A stretch of 64,000 bases of DNA from Arthrobacter sp. TPD3018 (lineage in GTDB: Bacteria > Pseudomonadota > Alphaproteobacteria > Sphingomonadales > Sphingomonadaceae). Below, one piece after another: positions 8,440-19,544 of the stretch. The stretch covers positions 1,097,998-1,161,997 of the forward strand of contig QDFQ01000001.1 in NCBI GenBank assembly GCA_003075315.1, in the 5' to 3' direction. Every line of letters starts with the position of its first letter. The first letter of the stretch is position 1. A program made the position numbers and the translations under genes. The notes beneath the pieces were generated by a model that was not told the DNA's origin, did not search any database, and was given only the letters and a program-made list of their open reading frames with translations.

Positions 8440-9777
8440 TCATTGCGGCAACGCCGTTCGGCGGCGCTGCCACGTTGCGTAGACTGCTCCCAGCGGCGTG
8501 AAGCCCAGTTTGTCGCGCGCGATCAGGCTGCATCCGATCGCGTTGACCAGCATGGTCGCACTCGTCGCGATCGCCGCGCCTTGCGCGCCCAAAGGCGCCG
8601 ACAGCAGCACCAGGCCGCCGATCAGGACGAGGGTCGCAAGGCCGTTGACGCGCAGCAAAGCGCGCGCATAGCCGGTCATGCCGAGCAGTTCCGGCGTGGT
8701 GGTGGTGAGCGCAGCAGCGACCTGGCCGATAATCAGGACATGAAGCGCGGTGGCGGCGGGCAGGAATTGCTGGCCGAACAGGGCGAGGATCCGGTCTGGG
8801 AACACAATCACGACGAGGATCGGCGGGATCGCGAGCGTCAGCGCAAAGGCGATCGCGCGCGCAGCCTCTTGCCGAAGGCCGGCGAAGTCGCCGATCATGT
8901 AGAGCCGGGCGAAGCGCGGCGCGACCATCGACGCGACGCCGCTGACGAACATGTAGATCACCAGCACCACCCGCCAGGCGATGGCGTACAGGCCCACTTC
9001 GTCCGTGGAGGCCATGATACCGAGGATGAAGGGCGGTGCCGCGCTGATGAGCAGCTGGACCAGTTCCAGGCTGAACAGCGACAAACCGGTACCGAGCAGG
9101 GGTTCGGGCGGATGGGATGACCCGCCCGGCGTGACCGCCGGCAGATCACGCAGCAGCATCACGCCGCCGATCAGCGTTGCGAGCGTCATACTCGCCGCCA
9201 CGGCCGCCAGCGCATGTGCGTCCGACATCGGCAGCGCGAACACCAGCACGCAGAACAGCCCGGGCCACAGCCAAGTATAGACGATCTGGCTCTGCGTGAC
9301 GCGGTGGAGCCCGGCGAGCGCGCCAGCGACGAGATTGGCGAAATTCTGTGGCAGGATGGCCAGTGCGCCGATCACGAATAGCGGTGCCATGTCGGGCTTG
9401 CGCATCACGTAGGCGGCGAGCGGCCAGGCCGCGAGCAGCGCGAGGGCGGTCAGCGCGAGCGACAGCAGCAGCACCATGATCGCCGCTCGCCGCATCGCCG
9501 TCCGTGCGCCCGCTGCATCGTCCGCGGCGAGCAAGCGTGCCATTTCGCGGGTCAGCGCGCGGTCGATGCCCAGGCGGCCGAGGCCCGATGCGATCATCAG
9601 CGCGCCGAACACGATGTAGAAGGCACCGACCTGATCCAGCGACAGGCGCAGCGCGATCATCAGGTGCATGCCGTATCGGCAGGGTATGTCGATCAGCCGC
9701 GTGCCGACCGTCACCAGTGACCCGCCATAGCGCTGGTGCAGACGACGCAGCAGCGATTGGTCGGCCGCGGTGTTCAT
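8440..9777 (-). CDS. Polysaccharide flippase (Wzx-like, MATE/MOP fold)
   Basis: A 445-residue polytopic membrane protein with around 12 hydrophobic segments and early charged pattern RLIDIPCRYG, typical of Wzx-type lipid-linked repeat-unit flippases of the MOP superfamily. It would flip undecaprenyl-linked EPS repeats to the periplasmic side. Its ATG overlaps the stop of the polymerase-like gene as ATGA, showing translational coupling within the EPS operon. Confidence 0.85.
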   Translation of the reverse strand: MNTAADQSLLRRLHQRYGGSLVTVGTRLIDIPCRYGMHLMIALRLSLDQVGAFYIVFGALMIASGLGRLGIDRALTREMARLLAADDAAGARTAMRRAAIMVLLLSLALTALALLAAWPLAAYVMRKPDMAPLFVIGALAILPQNFANLVAGALAGLHRVTQSQIVYTWLWPGLFCVLVFALPMSDAHALAAVAASMTLATLIGGVMLLRDLPAVTPGGSSHPPEPLLGTGLSLFSLELVQLLISAAPPFILGIMASTDEVGLYAIAWRVVLVIYMFVSGVASMVAPRFARLYMIGDFAGLRQEAARAIAFALTLAIPPILVVIVFPDRILALFGQQFLPAATALHVLIIGQVAAALTTTTPELLGMTGYARALLRVNGLATLVLIGGLVLLSAPLGAQGAAIATSATMLVNAIGCSLIARDKLGFTPLGAVYATWQRRRTALPQ

Positions 9778-11039
9778 CGCCGGCGTCCACCCGCTGCGGG
9801 GAGTTCGCGGGCGTAGAGGGCGATCGCCATGATCGAGGTAACCTCCCCGGGGGCGAGGGTCATGGGGAGCATTTCCGATATCAGCAGCGAATAGACCAGA
9901 TAGTCGCGGAGCGCGGCGAGGAAGGGCGTGTCATGCAGGCGGCGGGCGCTATCCATCAGCAGCACGCCGCGCAAGGGGACGGCGGCGATCAGCAGCGCGC
10001 CGATGATGCCATATTCGAAGATGATCCCCATCCAGGTGATGTCACCCAGAAAGAAGAAGTGGTTGAAATAGGTCATCAACCCGGCGGGATCGATCGGGCT
10101 GATCGTGCCGACGCCAAAAATCCAGCGAAAGGGATCGGTGCCAAGAAATCCGATCGCCTTCATCGTCGAGATATAGCGAACGTCGAAGGCGAAGGCTTTG
10201 TCGGTGCTGAAGATCGACGCCATGAACGGCACCGAGAACAGCGCGGCGAGCGCGAACGGAATGAGTGCCAGCATCAGCAGCCGCAGGCGCGGCCCGGCAG
10301 CCAGAAAGCCGTTGATCGCCGCCATCAGCGTCAGGCCAAGCACGAAGGTGCGCATGCGGACGAGGCCGAACACCATGGCGAAGCCCGCGCCCCAGGCCGC
10401 GAACCAGCGCGGCTGCCAGCGCGCGGTGAAGCGGCGCCAGGCGTAGAGGATGCCGATCAGGCCGAAGTACATTGGCATGCGGATGCGATTGCCGCGTGCG
10501 TCCGCCGACAGAAGTGGCGAGTCGCCCGCCACATAATGTTCGGCATAGGCCGATTGCGGCGCCAGCCGCCAGATTGCGAGCAACAGGACGAAGGTGACGA
10601 CCGCACAGATCAGGAAGGCGGCGGCAATCTCGCGCAGCGTCGGCCGCAGCCAGCGGAGCAGCCCGAGCAGCGAAAAGATGTAGAGCAGCGGCAACAGCTT
10701 AAGCTGCGATGCCAGCGCGATGAAGAAGGTCTGCTGGAAGGTGAAGAGCGAGATGAAGGTGGGGACGAGCACCAGCCACAGGATCGTCACGACCATCTGC
10801 CGCGACCCTTCCGGCCGCCGCCCGGCGAACAGGATCAGGCATAGCGGCAGCGACAGCAGCGGAAACGCCTTGGACAAGGCCCAGGCGGGTTTGAGCAGCT
10901 TCACATAATGGAAGCTCTGCCCGAACAGTGGCAGTAGCGCGACGAGCAGCGCGACAGAGGCCCAGCGGACGTCGGCCGCCTGCATCCAGCCGCGCAGGCT
11001 GCGTCGCGGAAAGGGCAGGGCGCGCGTCGCGGCAGTCAT
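9774..11039 (-). CDS. O-antigen/EPS polymerase-like membrane protein (Wzy-like)
   Basis: A 421-residue protein with about ten hydrophobic segments and a large periplasmic stretch near the C-terminal third, the layout of Wzy/O-antigen ligase-type polymerases. No strict sequence motif is recognisable, so the call rests on topology and position between the flippase and the export protein. It starts 1 bp after the export protein gene and overlaps the flippase start by 4 bp. Confidence 0.7.
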   Translation of the reverse strand: MTAATRALPFPRRSLRGWMQAADVRWASVALLVALLPLFGQSFHYVKLLKPAWALSKAFPLLSLPLCLILFAGRRPEGSRQMVVTILWLVLVPTFISLFTFQQTFFIALASQLKLLPLLYIFSLLGLLRWLRPTLREIAAAFLICAVVTFVLLLAIWRLAPQSAYAEHYVAGDSPLLSADARGNRIRMPMYFGLIGILYAWRRFTARWQPRWFAAWGAGFAMVFGLVRMRTFVLGLTLMAAINGFLAAGPRLRLLMLALIPFALAALFSVPFMASIFSTDKAFAFDVRYISTMKAIGFLGTDPFRWIFGVGTISPIDPAGLMTYFNHFFFLGDITWMGIIFEYGIIGALLIAAVPLRGVLLMDSARRLHDTPFLAALRDYLVYSLLISEMLPMTLAPGEVTSIMAIALYARELPAAGGRRR

Positions 11040-11040
11040 G

Positions 11041-11811
11041 TCAGCGGCCGAAGACGGCTCCGCCGCCCAGATTGTAGTTCAGGCTGCGGCTGAACGGCAG
11101 CAACTTGTTGATATGCTGGTCGATCCACAGATTGGCCTCGGCGATCGACGAGCGTGGCACGAACACGATATCCTGCGATTGCAGATCGATGCCGGTCGCG
11201 ATGCCGCTCTTCGTATAGGCCTTCAGATCGACCTGACGCTGTGCGATCGAGCCGTCGGGATTGCGGTGGATCACCACCACCTTCCGCGTGCGCGCGGTGT
11301 CGAGCAGGCCGCCGGCGCCGATCACTGCCTGCATCGGATCCATCGTCGCGGTGAGCTTCACCGGGCCGGGCTGGCGCACTTCGCCACCGACATAGACGAC
11401 GCCGCCATATTGGCGCACCGCCACCGTCGGGCGGGCATCCTCCACCACGCCCTGCCGGCGCAAATCGGCGGAGATGAGCGCGGCGACCTCGTCGATCGTA
11501 CGGCCGCCGACGGGGACGTTGCCGACCAGGGGTATTGCGATGCGGCCATCGGGACCCACCGGCCCGGCATGATCCAGCTCGGCATTGTAGGGGAAGCTGA
11601 TCGCCAATTCGTCGCCCGGCGCGATGCGATAGGCGGTGCGATCGACGACGGGGGCGGCGGCTGCGGCTGCGCGGGCTGGCACAGGTGCGGCCACGACCGC
11701 CCGCGGCGCTGGCTGCGTCAGCACGATCGGCGCGACTTGCGCCAGCGCGTCCATCGTCGGCGAGACCAGCGCCAGCACCGCCGCCATGGTCGCCAAGCCG
11801 TATCTGCCCAT
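11041..11811 (-). CDS. Polysaccharide export protein (Wza/GumB-like)
   Basis: A 256-residue secreted protein of the outer-membrane polysaccharide export family. A signal peptide (MGRYGLATMAAVLALVSPTM) leads into an Ala/Pro-rich linker, then the Poly_export domain starting YRIAPGDELAISFPYN and SLBB-like repeats VVYVGGEVRQPGPV. No lipobox cysteine is visible after the signal, unlike classical Wza. The start at this ATG is favoured over longer versions because AGGA lies 8 bases upstream and the signal peptide begins here. It is the first gene of the leftward EPS operon. Confidence 0.88.
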   Translation of the reverse strand: MGRYGLATMAAVLALVSPTMDALAQVAPIVLTQPAPRAVVAAPVPARAAAAAAPVVDRTAYRIAPGDELAISFPYNAELDHAGPVGPDGRIAIPLVGNVPVGGRTIDEVAALISADLRRQGVVEDARPTVAVRQYGGVVYVGGEVRQPGPVKLTATMDPMQAVIGAGGLLDTARTRKVVVIHRNPDGSIAQRQVDLKAYTKSGIATGIDLQSQDIVFVPRSSIAEANLWIDQHINKLLPFSRSLNYNLGGGAVFGR

Positions 11812-11973
11812 CGTCACCGTCCTGTTGCCCGCGCGCCACCCGGCCGTCCCACTGCAAGACACGGGACGGGCCGCTTCGCGTAAGCCGATATAGCGGAAGG
11901 CTTAATGGAAAGGTAAGAGGAACCGACCATAAGGCGCACCAGCCCTTTCCAGCAGCCTTGGACATTCCACCAG
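11812..11973. promoter_or_regulatory. Divergent EPS promoter region
   Basis: The 162 bp between the leftward export-protein gene and the rightward co-polymerase gene must hold promoters for both EPS transcription units. It contains an AT-richer patch around 11895-11915. I could not identify a specific operator. Confidence 0.55.
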
Positions 11974-13995
11974 ATGCTTGATTTCACGTCTTCGTCCGAG
12001 CAGCAGGAAACGGAGACGCGCCACGGGCAATTCGCACTGCGCGACCTGCTCAACGGCATTTTCTATTATCGCCGACTCGCGCTGATCGTCGCGGGATCGA
12101 TCATCGGACTTGGCGTCCTGGTCGCGTTGCTGTTGCCGCCGACCTATAGCGCCGAGGCGCGGCTGCTGCCGCTGAGCGCCGGCATCTACGACATGCAGGA
12201 CGCCGGGCGCGCGCCCTTGCCGGGGCAGGTGCTCGACCCGGGGGCGGTCGCCAATGTCGAGCTTCAGATGCTCGACAGCCTCGAGCTGCACCGCGACGTG
12301 GTGCGCGCGCAGTTAGGCCCCGCCGCCTCGCCGGCGGAGATCAATGCGGCGCTGGAGAAATTCCAGTCGCACCTGCACGTTACCAAGGCGAATGAAGCGA
12401 ACGTCATCCAGCTGACCTATACGGCGCGCGATCCGCAACAGGCCGCCGATGCGCTGCGCCAGCTGATCCGCCGCTATTTCGAAAGTCGCGCGACGGTGCT
12501 GACCTCGGGGCGCGTCGCCTTCCTCGAGCAGCAGCGCAACGCGATCAAGCGCCAGCTGGACGAATCCAGCGCGCGGATCACCGCCTATCAGCAGCAGAAC
12601 GGCATCGTCGACATCGCGGCGCAGGTGGCGGGCGCTGTCGCGCAAGACGATCTGTTGCGCAAGAGCAAGCTGGAGAGCGATGCGGAGCTGGCCGACGGGC
12701 GTCGCAGCCTGTCGAGCCTCAGCAGCCAGGCCAAATCGGTGCCCGCCGATATCCGCCTGTACAATGACAATACCGAGGCGGCGCGGGCGCTGGGCGAGAT
12801 GCAGGCGCAGTTGCTGGGCCTGCAGGCCAAGCGCGCCGATCTGGCGTCGCGCTTCATGGCGACGTCGCCGCAGGTGACGCAGCTGGACAAGCAGATCGCC
12901 GCATTGCAGGCGACGATCACCCAGCAGAAATCGTCGCTGGTCATGACGCAGCGCACGGGCCGCAACCAATATTTCGATTCGACCAAGGACAAGTTGATCC
13001 AGTCGCGCGCGACGGTGGCCGGTGCGGAGGCACGCGGCGCCGAACTGGCAGGGCAGCTCGGCCAGTCGCGGGCGCGGCTCGCGCAACTCAATGCGATCAG
13101 CGACCGGCTGACGACAATGAAGCTCGACCGCGACGTGCTGGCGGACAGCTTCAAGTCGCTGTCGTCGCAGGTCGAACAGGCGCGCGTGCAGCTGAACCAG
13201 ACGACCGAGGCGGGCAGCCCCAACGTCCGCGTCATCGAGGCGCCGACCCCCCCGACCAAGCGCACCAACCCGCCGTTGCTGCTGATCGCCGGCAGTATCT
13301 TCGCCGGCATCCTGATCGCGGGTGCGGCGGTGTTCATCGCCGGCAGCCTGCGCGAAACCTTCCTGACCCCGGTGGAGGTCGAGCGGGCTTTGGGCCTGCC
13401 GGTGCTCGCCGCCCCCGTCGCCGAACAGGGCGAGGGCGTGGCGCGCGATTACAGCCGGCTGATCGCGGCGGTCGATGCGCACCACCAGGGCAGCGGGCGG
13501 GCGGTGCTGCTGGTCGCGCCGAGTTCGCGGATGAGCCTGCAAACCGCCGCGCTGGGGCTGGGCCGCGCGATGGCGCGCCGCGCCGGGGCGCGCGTGCTGC
13601 TCGTCCGCTTCGCCAGCGATGCGCCGGTGCCGGAGACGGCCGCGAGCCTGGAACTCGAGCCGTTCGAAGACATGATGACGACGATCATCGGCACCGCGGC
13701 CTGTTCGCTGCAACGGCGCGACGTGCGCCTGCTCGCCGAGCTTCGCGATCGGTTCGACTATATCGTCGTCACCGCGCCGCCGATGGCGGTGGGATATGAG
13801 GGGATCGAGCTGTCCCAAGCGGTCGATGTCGTCGTGCCCGTGGTCGAAGCGGAGGCGACGCGTCGCCCGGTGGCGCGGACGCTGGTGACGCAGCTGCGCG
13901 ATGCCGGCGCGGTGCTGATCGGCGCGATCCTGCTCGGCCGGCGCTGGCATATCCCGCAGCGCCTGTATCGTCTGCTGATCGAGCGGCGGGCCTAG
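11974..13995 (+). CDS. Polysaccharide co-polymerase, Wzc/GumC-like with degenerate BY-kinase domain
   Basis: A 673-residue inner-membrane protein. A Wzz domain follows the first transmembrane segment (about residues 35-57), then a long coiled-coil region (about 170-410), a second transmembrane segment after a Pro-rich stretch (about 425-455) and a cytoplasmic P-loop-kinase-like domain. The Walker A position (residues 514-527) reads VAPSSRMSLQTAAL and lacks the GxxGxGK[ST] signature; a Walker B-like FDYIVVTAPP remains, and the C-terminus (RLYRLLIERRA) has no tyrosine cluster. It probably controls chain length without tyrosine autophosphorylation. It is transcribed divergently from the rest of the EPS operon. 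Confidence 0.85.
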   Translation: MLDFTSSSEQQETETRHGQFALRDLLNGIFYYRRLALIVAGSIIGLGVLVALLLPPTYSAEARLLPLSAGIYDMQDAGRAPLPGQVLDPGAVANVELQMLDSLELHRDVVRAQLGPAASPAEINAALEKFQSHLHVTKANEANVIQLTYTARDPQQAADALRQLIRRYFESRATVLTSGRVAFLEQQRNAIKRQLDESSARITAYQQQNGIVDIAAQVAGAVAQDDLLRKSKLESDAELADGRRSLSSLSSQAKSVPADIRLYNDNTEAARALGEMQAQLLGLQAKRADLASRFMATSPQVTQLDKQIAALQATITQQKSSLVMTQRTGRNQYFDSTKDKLIQSRATVAGAEARGAELAGQLGQSRARLAQLNAISDRLTTMKLDRDVLADSFKSLSSQVEQARVQLNQTTEAGSPNVRVIEAPTPPTKRTNPPLLLIAGSIFAGILIAGAAVFIAGSLRETFLTPVEVERALGLPVLAAPVAEQGEGVARDYSRLIAAVDAHHQGSGRAVLLVAPSSRMSLQTAALGLGRAMARRAGARVLLVRFASDAPVPETAASLELEPFEDMMTTIIGTAACSLQRRDVRLLAELRDRFDYIVVTAPPMAVGYEGIELSQAVDVVVPVVEAEATRRPVARTLVTQLRDAGAVLIGAILLGRRWHIPQRLYRLLIERRA

Positions 13996-14083
13996 GGAAA
14001 GCGACGTGCGCCGGCGCGTAGCGGCTTGACGACGCACGCCATTCGGGGCGACGCCCTTCGGCAAACGCTGGAGAGGACGCCCG

Positions 14084-15286
<1,203 letters not shown>

Positions 15287-15308
15287 CCGACACGCTCCAG
15301 CCGGCCGG

Positions 15309-18300
15309 TCAGCCGATCGCCATCAGGCTGGCGTTGCCGCCGGCCGCGGTGGTGTTGATCGAGGTCGACACCTCCTCGACCAGCCAGTCGAGGCGATAGC
15401 CGGCACAGGCCGCCTGGGGCAGCACGATCGGGCCGGGCAGCGCGGCCAGCGTGGCCAACGCGGCAGACACGTGCGCGGCCTCGCCCTCGATCAGCGCGCC
15501 TGCGAAGGCCGGGGCACGCCGCCAGTCGTCGGCGATGCGGACGCGGGCGGTGACGCTCTGCGGCAGCTCGGCCAGCGCCTTGGCCAGCGATCCTGCATCT
15601 CCGACGACCGCGTCATTCCCACATGCGAGCGCGGCACCGATCTGTTCGATCAGGCCGTCGCGCGTCTGCGGGAGCAGCAGCACGCGCCCGCGCGGGTGGA
15701 GGGCGTAGAGGTTGCGCTCGCCGACCGGGCCGGCCAGCTCGGTCGCAGCACCCAGCATCGACGTGGCGATCGCGTCGCGGACGCGCGTGGCTAGCGCGGC
15801 TTCGCCCCGATCCTCCAGCCAGACCGCGAGGTCGCGTGCCGCAGGATCGGCATGGTCCGATACCACTGCCGGCGGCAGGTCCGCGCCCGCCACCAGCCGG
15901 CCGAGGTACAGCGGTCCGCCCGCCTTGGGGCCGGTGCCCGACAAGCCGCGCCCGCCGAACGGCTGGACGCCTACCACCGCGCCGATGACGTTGCGGTTGA
16001 TGTAGAGATTACCCGCCTTCACCCGGCTGGTGACGTGCGCGATCGTCTCGTCGAGGCGCGTGTGCAGGCCGAAGGTCAGGCCGTAGCCGGTGGCGTTGAT
16101 CCGATCGATCAGCCGGTCCAGCTCGGCGCGGCGGAAGCGGACGACGTGCAGGACCGGGCCGAACACCTCGCGCTCCAGCTCGGCGATGTCGGACAGTTCG
16201 ACGATCGTCGGCGCGACGAAGGTGCCGTGCGCGGTATCGCCGGCGAGCGCCAGCTGTTCGACGCGGTGGCCGCCCGAGCGCATCCTGGCGATGTGCGCGT
16301 CGATGTTGGCCTTCGCCTCTGCGGTGATGACGGGGCCGATGTCGGTCGCCAGCGTGTCGGTGCGGCCGATCGACAGTTCGTGCAGCGCGCCCTTGATCAT
16401 CGCGAGCGTGCGGTCGGCAACCTCCTCTTGCAGGCACAGGATGCGCAGCGCCGAGCAGCGCTGGCCCGCGCTGTCGAAGGCGGAGGCGATGACGTCCGCG
16501 ACCACCTGTTCGGCGAGCGCGGAGGAATCGACGATCATCGCATTCTGCCCGCCGGTTTCGGCGATGAAGGGGATGGGCGATCCATCGGGCAGCAGACGCT
16601 TGGCGAGTTCCTTCTGGATCAGCCGCGCGACCTCGGTCGATCCGGTGAACATCACCGCCATCGTCTCGGGCGCCGCGACCAAAGCTGCGCCGATCGCACC
16701 GTCGCCGGGGACGAAGTGCAGCACGTCCGTCGGCACGCCAGCCTCATGCAGCAAGCCCACACCCTGGGCGGCGATCAGCGGCGTTTCCTCGGCGGGCTTG
16801 GCGAGCACCGCATTGCCCGCGACGAGCGCTGCCGCGACCTGTCCGATGAAGATCGCCAGCGGGAAGTTCCACGGGCTGATGCAGGTGACGACGCCCAGCG
16901 GGCGATAGCCGGTGCCGAGCGTCGCTCGCGCCTGCTCCGCGTAATAGCGCAGGAAGTCGATCGCCTCGCGCACCTCGGCAATGGCGTTGGGGAGCGACTT
17001 GCCCGCCTCGCGCACGATCAGCGCGAGCAGCTGCGGCATGCGCGCCTGCATCGCGTCCGCAGCGCGATCGAGAATCGCGGCGCGCTCCGCCGGGGTGGTC
17101 GCGGCCCAGCCGGGCGCGGCGGCCTGCGCGGCGCGGGCGGCGGCCTGTGCCTGCTCCACCGACACCTCATACACCGTACCGACGCGATCGCGATGATCGG
17201 CGGGGTTCAGCACCGCGCGGGGCGTGCCGACGACGCCGGCGTCCCACGGGCCTTCGTGCGCCATCGTTTCGCTGAGCATCGCCAGCGTGGTTTCGTCGCT
17301 GAGGTCGAGGCCGGCGGAGTTTCGGCGCGCGCCGTACAGGTCCTGCGGCAGGGCGATCTGCGGGTTCTTCTGCCCCGGCGCGGCCATCGCGCGCACTGCC
17401 TCGACCGGATCGGCGATCAGATCGGCGATCGACACTTCAGGATCGGCGATGCGATTGACGAAGGACGAGTTCGCGCCATTTTCCAGCAGGCGGCGGACGA
17501 GATAGGCGAGCAACGTTTCGTGCGTGCCGACCGGCGCATAGATGCGGCACGGGCGGTTCAGCTTCTCCGCGCCGACCACTTCGTCGTACAGCGGTTCGCC
17601 CATGCCGTGCAGGCACTGGAATTCATAGTCGCCGACCGTGAAGTCGGTGCCCGCCAGATGGTAGATGGTGCTGAGCGTCTGCGCATTGTGCGTCGCGAAC
17701 TGCGGGAACACCGCATCGCGCGCGCCCAGCAGCTTGCGGGCACAGGCGATATAGGCGACGTCGGTGTGGATCTTGCGCGTGTAGACGGGGAAGTCGGCGA
17801 GGCCATCGACCTGCGCCCGCTTGATCTCGGCGTCCCAATAGGCGCCCTTAACCAGCCGGACCATGATCCGGCGCCCCGACCGGCGGGCGAGGTCGACGAT
17901 CCAGTCAATCACGAACGGGCAGCGCTTGCCATAGGCCTGCACCACGAAGCCGAGGCCGTCCCAGCCGGCGAGATCGGGATCGGTGGCGAGGCTTTCGAGC
18001 AGGTCGAGCGACAGCTCCAGCCGGTCGGCCTCTTCTGCGTCGATGTTGAAGCCGATGTCATAGCCCTTGGCCATCACCGCGAGCGCCTTCACGCGCGGCA
18101 GCAGCTCGTCCATCACCCGCGCCGCCTGGGCGCGGACGTAGCGGGGGTGGAGCGCCGACAGCTTGATCGAGATGCCGGGCCCATCGAAAATGCCGCGCCC
18201 TGCCGACGCTTCGCCGATCGCGCGCACGGCGTTCTCGTAATCGCGATAATAGCGGTCGGCGTCCGCAGCCGTCGTCGCTGCCTCGCCCAGCATGTCGTAG

Positions 18301-18920
18301 CTGTAGCGGAAGCCGCGCGCCTCCAGCGGGCGGGCGCGCTTCAGCGCCTCGGCGATCGTCTCGCCGGTGACGAATTGTTCGCCCATCATGCGCATCGCCA
18401 TGTCGACGCCGCGGCGGATCACCGGCTCGCCCGCGCGCGCGATCAGCCGGGTGAGCGCGGCCCCCAAGCCGCTGTCGTTGACGCTACCGGTCAGCTTGCC
18501 GGTGACGACCAGACCCCAGGTCGCCGCGTTGACGAACAACGAGCGGCCGTCGCCGACGTGGCTGCGCCAGTCGCCGCCCGCGATCTTGTCGCGGATCAGC
18601 GCGTCGCGCGTCGCCGTGTCGGGGATGCGTAGCAGCGCCTCGGCGAGGCACATCAACGCAACACCCTCCTGGCTCGACAGCGCATATTCCTGCACCAGAC
18701 CCTCGACACCGGTGCCCTTGTGCTTGGCGCGCAACGCGGTGACGAGCGCCGTCGCGGTCGCGGCGGCATCGCGGCCGATCGCGTCGGGCAGCGTCGCGGC
18801 GTCGAGCAGCGGCGCGAGGCAGTCCGCCTCCGGACGACGATAGGCGGCGGTGATCGCGGCGCGCAGCGGCGTCTGCGGACGGACGGGCGGCGCGAAATCG
18901 GCGAAGGGCGGGCGGGTCAT
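15309..18920 (-). CDS. putA: Bifunctional proline dehydrogenase / P5C dehydrogenase
   Basis: A 1203-residue PutA that oxidises proline to glutamate in two steps. The proline dehydrogenase barrel spans about residues 170-470 (GPGISIKLSALHPRY, VRLVKGAYWDAEIK, GTHETLLAYLVRRLLE), followed by the aldehyde dehydrogenase domain with SPWNFPLAIF, FIAETGGQN and the catalytic cysteine in AGQRCSALRIL near residue 823. A C-terminal ALDH-like extension closes the protein. No N-terminal ribbon-helix-helix DNA-binding domain is present, so it should be an enzyme only. The frame is open further upstream, but the chosen ATG precedes the first conserved PutA residues and leaves a 112-bp divergent promoter. Confidence 0.93.
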   Translation of the reverse strand: MTRPPFADFAPPVRPQTPLRAAITAAYRRPEADCLAPLLDAATLPDAIGRDAAATATALVTALRAKHKGTGVEGLVQEYALSSQEGVALMCLAEALLRIPDTATRDALIRDKIAGGDWRSHVGDGRSLFVNAATWGLVVTGKLTGSVNDSGLGAALTRLIARAGEPVIRRGVDMAMRMMGEQFVTGETIAEALKRARPLEARGFRYSYDMLGEAATTAADADRYYRDYENAVRAIGEASAGRGIFDGPGISIKLSALHPRYVRAQAARVMDELLPRVKALAVMAKGYDIGFNIDAEEADRLELSLDLLESLATDPDLAGWDGLGFVVQAYGKRCPFVIDWIVDLARRSGRRIMVRLVKGAYWDAEIKRAQVDGLADFPVYTRKIHTDVAYIACARKLLGARDAVFPQFATHNAQTLSTIYHLAGTDFTVGDYEFQCLHGMGEPLYDEVVGAEKLNRPCRIYAPVGTHETLLAYLVRRLLENGANSSFVNRIADPEVSIADLIADPVEAVRAMAAPGQKNPQIALPQDLYGARRNSAGLDLSDETTLAMLSETMAHEGPWDAGVVGTPRAVLNPADHRDRVGTVYEVSVEQAQAAARAAQAAAPGWAATTPAERAAILDRAADAMQARMPQLLALIVREAGKSLPNAIAEVREAIDFLRYYAEQARATLGTGYRPLGVVTCISPWNFPLAIFIGQVAAALVAGNAVLAKPAEETPLIAAQGVGLLHEAGVPTDVLHFVPGDGAIGAALVAAPETMAVMFTGSTEVARLIQKELAKRLLPDGSPIPFIAETGGQNAMIVDSSALAEQVVADVIASAFDSAGQRCSALRILCLQEEVADRTLAMIKGALHELSIGRTDTLATDIGPVITAEAKANIDAHIARMRSGGHRVEQLALAGDTAHGTFVAPTIVELSDIAELEREVFGPVLHVVRFRRAELDRLIDRINATGYGLTFGLHTRLDETIAHVTSRVKAGNLYINRNVIGAVVGVQPFGGRGLSGTGPKAGGPLYLGRLVAGADLPPAVVSDHADPAARDLAVWLEDRGEAALATRVRDAIATSMLGAATELAGPVGERNLYALHPRGRVLLLPQTRDGLIEQIGAALACGNDAVVGDAGSLAKALAELPQSVTARVRIADDWRRAPAFAGALIEGEAAHVSAALATLAALPGPIVLPQAACAGYRLDWLVEEVSTSINTTAAGGNASLMAIG

Positions 18921-19032
18921 GGTGCGTGGTCCTCTCTGCATCCGCCCATATCGACTTTTGCGCTGGCGATCCGTCCGAAATGCGAGCAGGATCGCGCCGA
19001 ACGACCCGATTTTCAAAAGCATCGCAGGCCAA
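18921..19032. promoter_or_regulatory. putA / Lrp-type regulator divergent promoter region
   Basis: These 112 bp separate putA from its divergently transcribed Lrp/AsnC-family regulator. In related alphaproteobacteria such regulators activate putA from this interval when proline is present; the site itself is not identified here. Confidence 0.5.
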
Positions 19033-19506
19033 ATGGACGGCAAACCATCCCACAACGCGCCGATCGACGCGTTCGACCGGCGGATTATCGAGGAACTGCG
19101 CGACGATGGGCGCCTGTCCGTCACCGAGCTTGCCCGCCGCGTCGGCCTGTCGAAGACGCCATGCCAGGTCCGCCTGCGCCGGCTGATCGACCAGGGCTAT
19201 ATCCTGGGCTTCCGCGCGGTCATCGATCCGGTGCGTCTAGGCCTCGATCATATCGCCTTCACCGAGGTGAAACTGTCCGACACGCGGGAAGCGGCGCTCG
19301 ACGCGTTTCGCCGTGCCGTGCTGCGCATTCCCGAGGTGGAGGAATGCCATATGATCGCCAGCAGCTTCGATTATCTGCTCAAGGTGCGCACCCCCGATAT
19401 CCGCCGCTATCGCGAGGTGCTGGGCGAGCGCATCTCGGCGCTGCCGCATGTCGCCAACACCTCGACCTTCGTCGCGATGGAAACGATCCGCGACGCGGGC
19501 GTGTAG
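19033..19506 (+). CDS. Lrp/AsnC-family regulator, probable PutR
   Basis: A 157-residue regulator with an N-terminal winged helix-turn-helix (DAFDRRIIEELRDDGRLSVTELARRVGLSKTP in two parts across residues 12-43) and a C-terminal RAM ligand-binding domain (HMIASSFDYLLKVRTPDIRRYREVL). Divergent placement next to putA is the hallmark of PutR, which senses proline and activates putA. The start is the ATG just before the helix-turn-helix; the longer open frame overlaps the putA coding region. Confidence 0.88.
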   Translation: MDGKPSHNAPIDAFDRRIIEELRDDGRLSVTELARRVGLSKTPCQVRLRRLIDQGYILGFRAVIDPVRLGLDHIAFTEVKLSDTREAALDAFRRAVLRIPEVEECHMIASSFDYLLKVRTPDIRRYREVLGERISALPHVANTSTFVAMETIRDAGV

Positions 19507-19544
19507 CGCTTGCGCGTCGCGAGCCGTTGGGTCACGCTGCCGCC

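Noticed and set aside
15852..18632. A 926-codon open frame on the plus strand opposite putA
   Set aside because: It mirrors the putA coding frame, is rich in Arg/Ala/Gly/His and shows no domain pattern; PutA on the other strand is conserved throughout.
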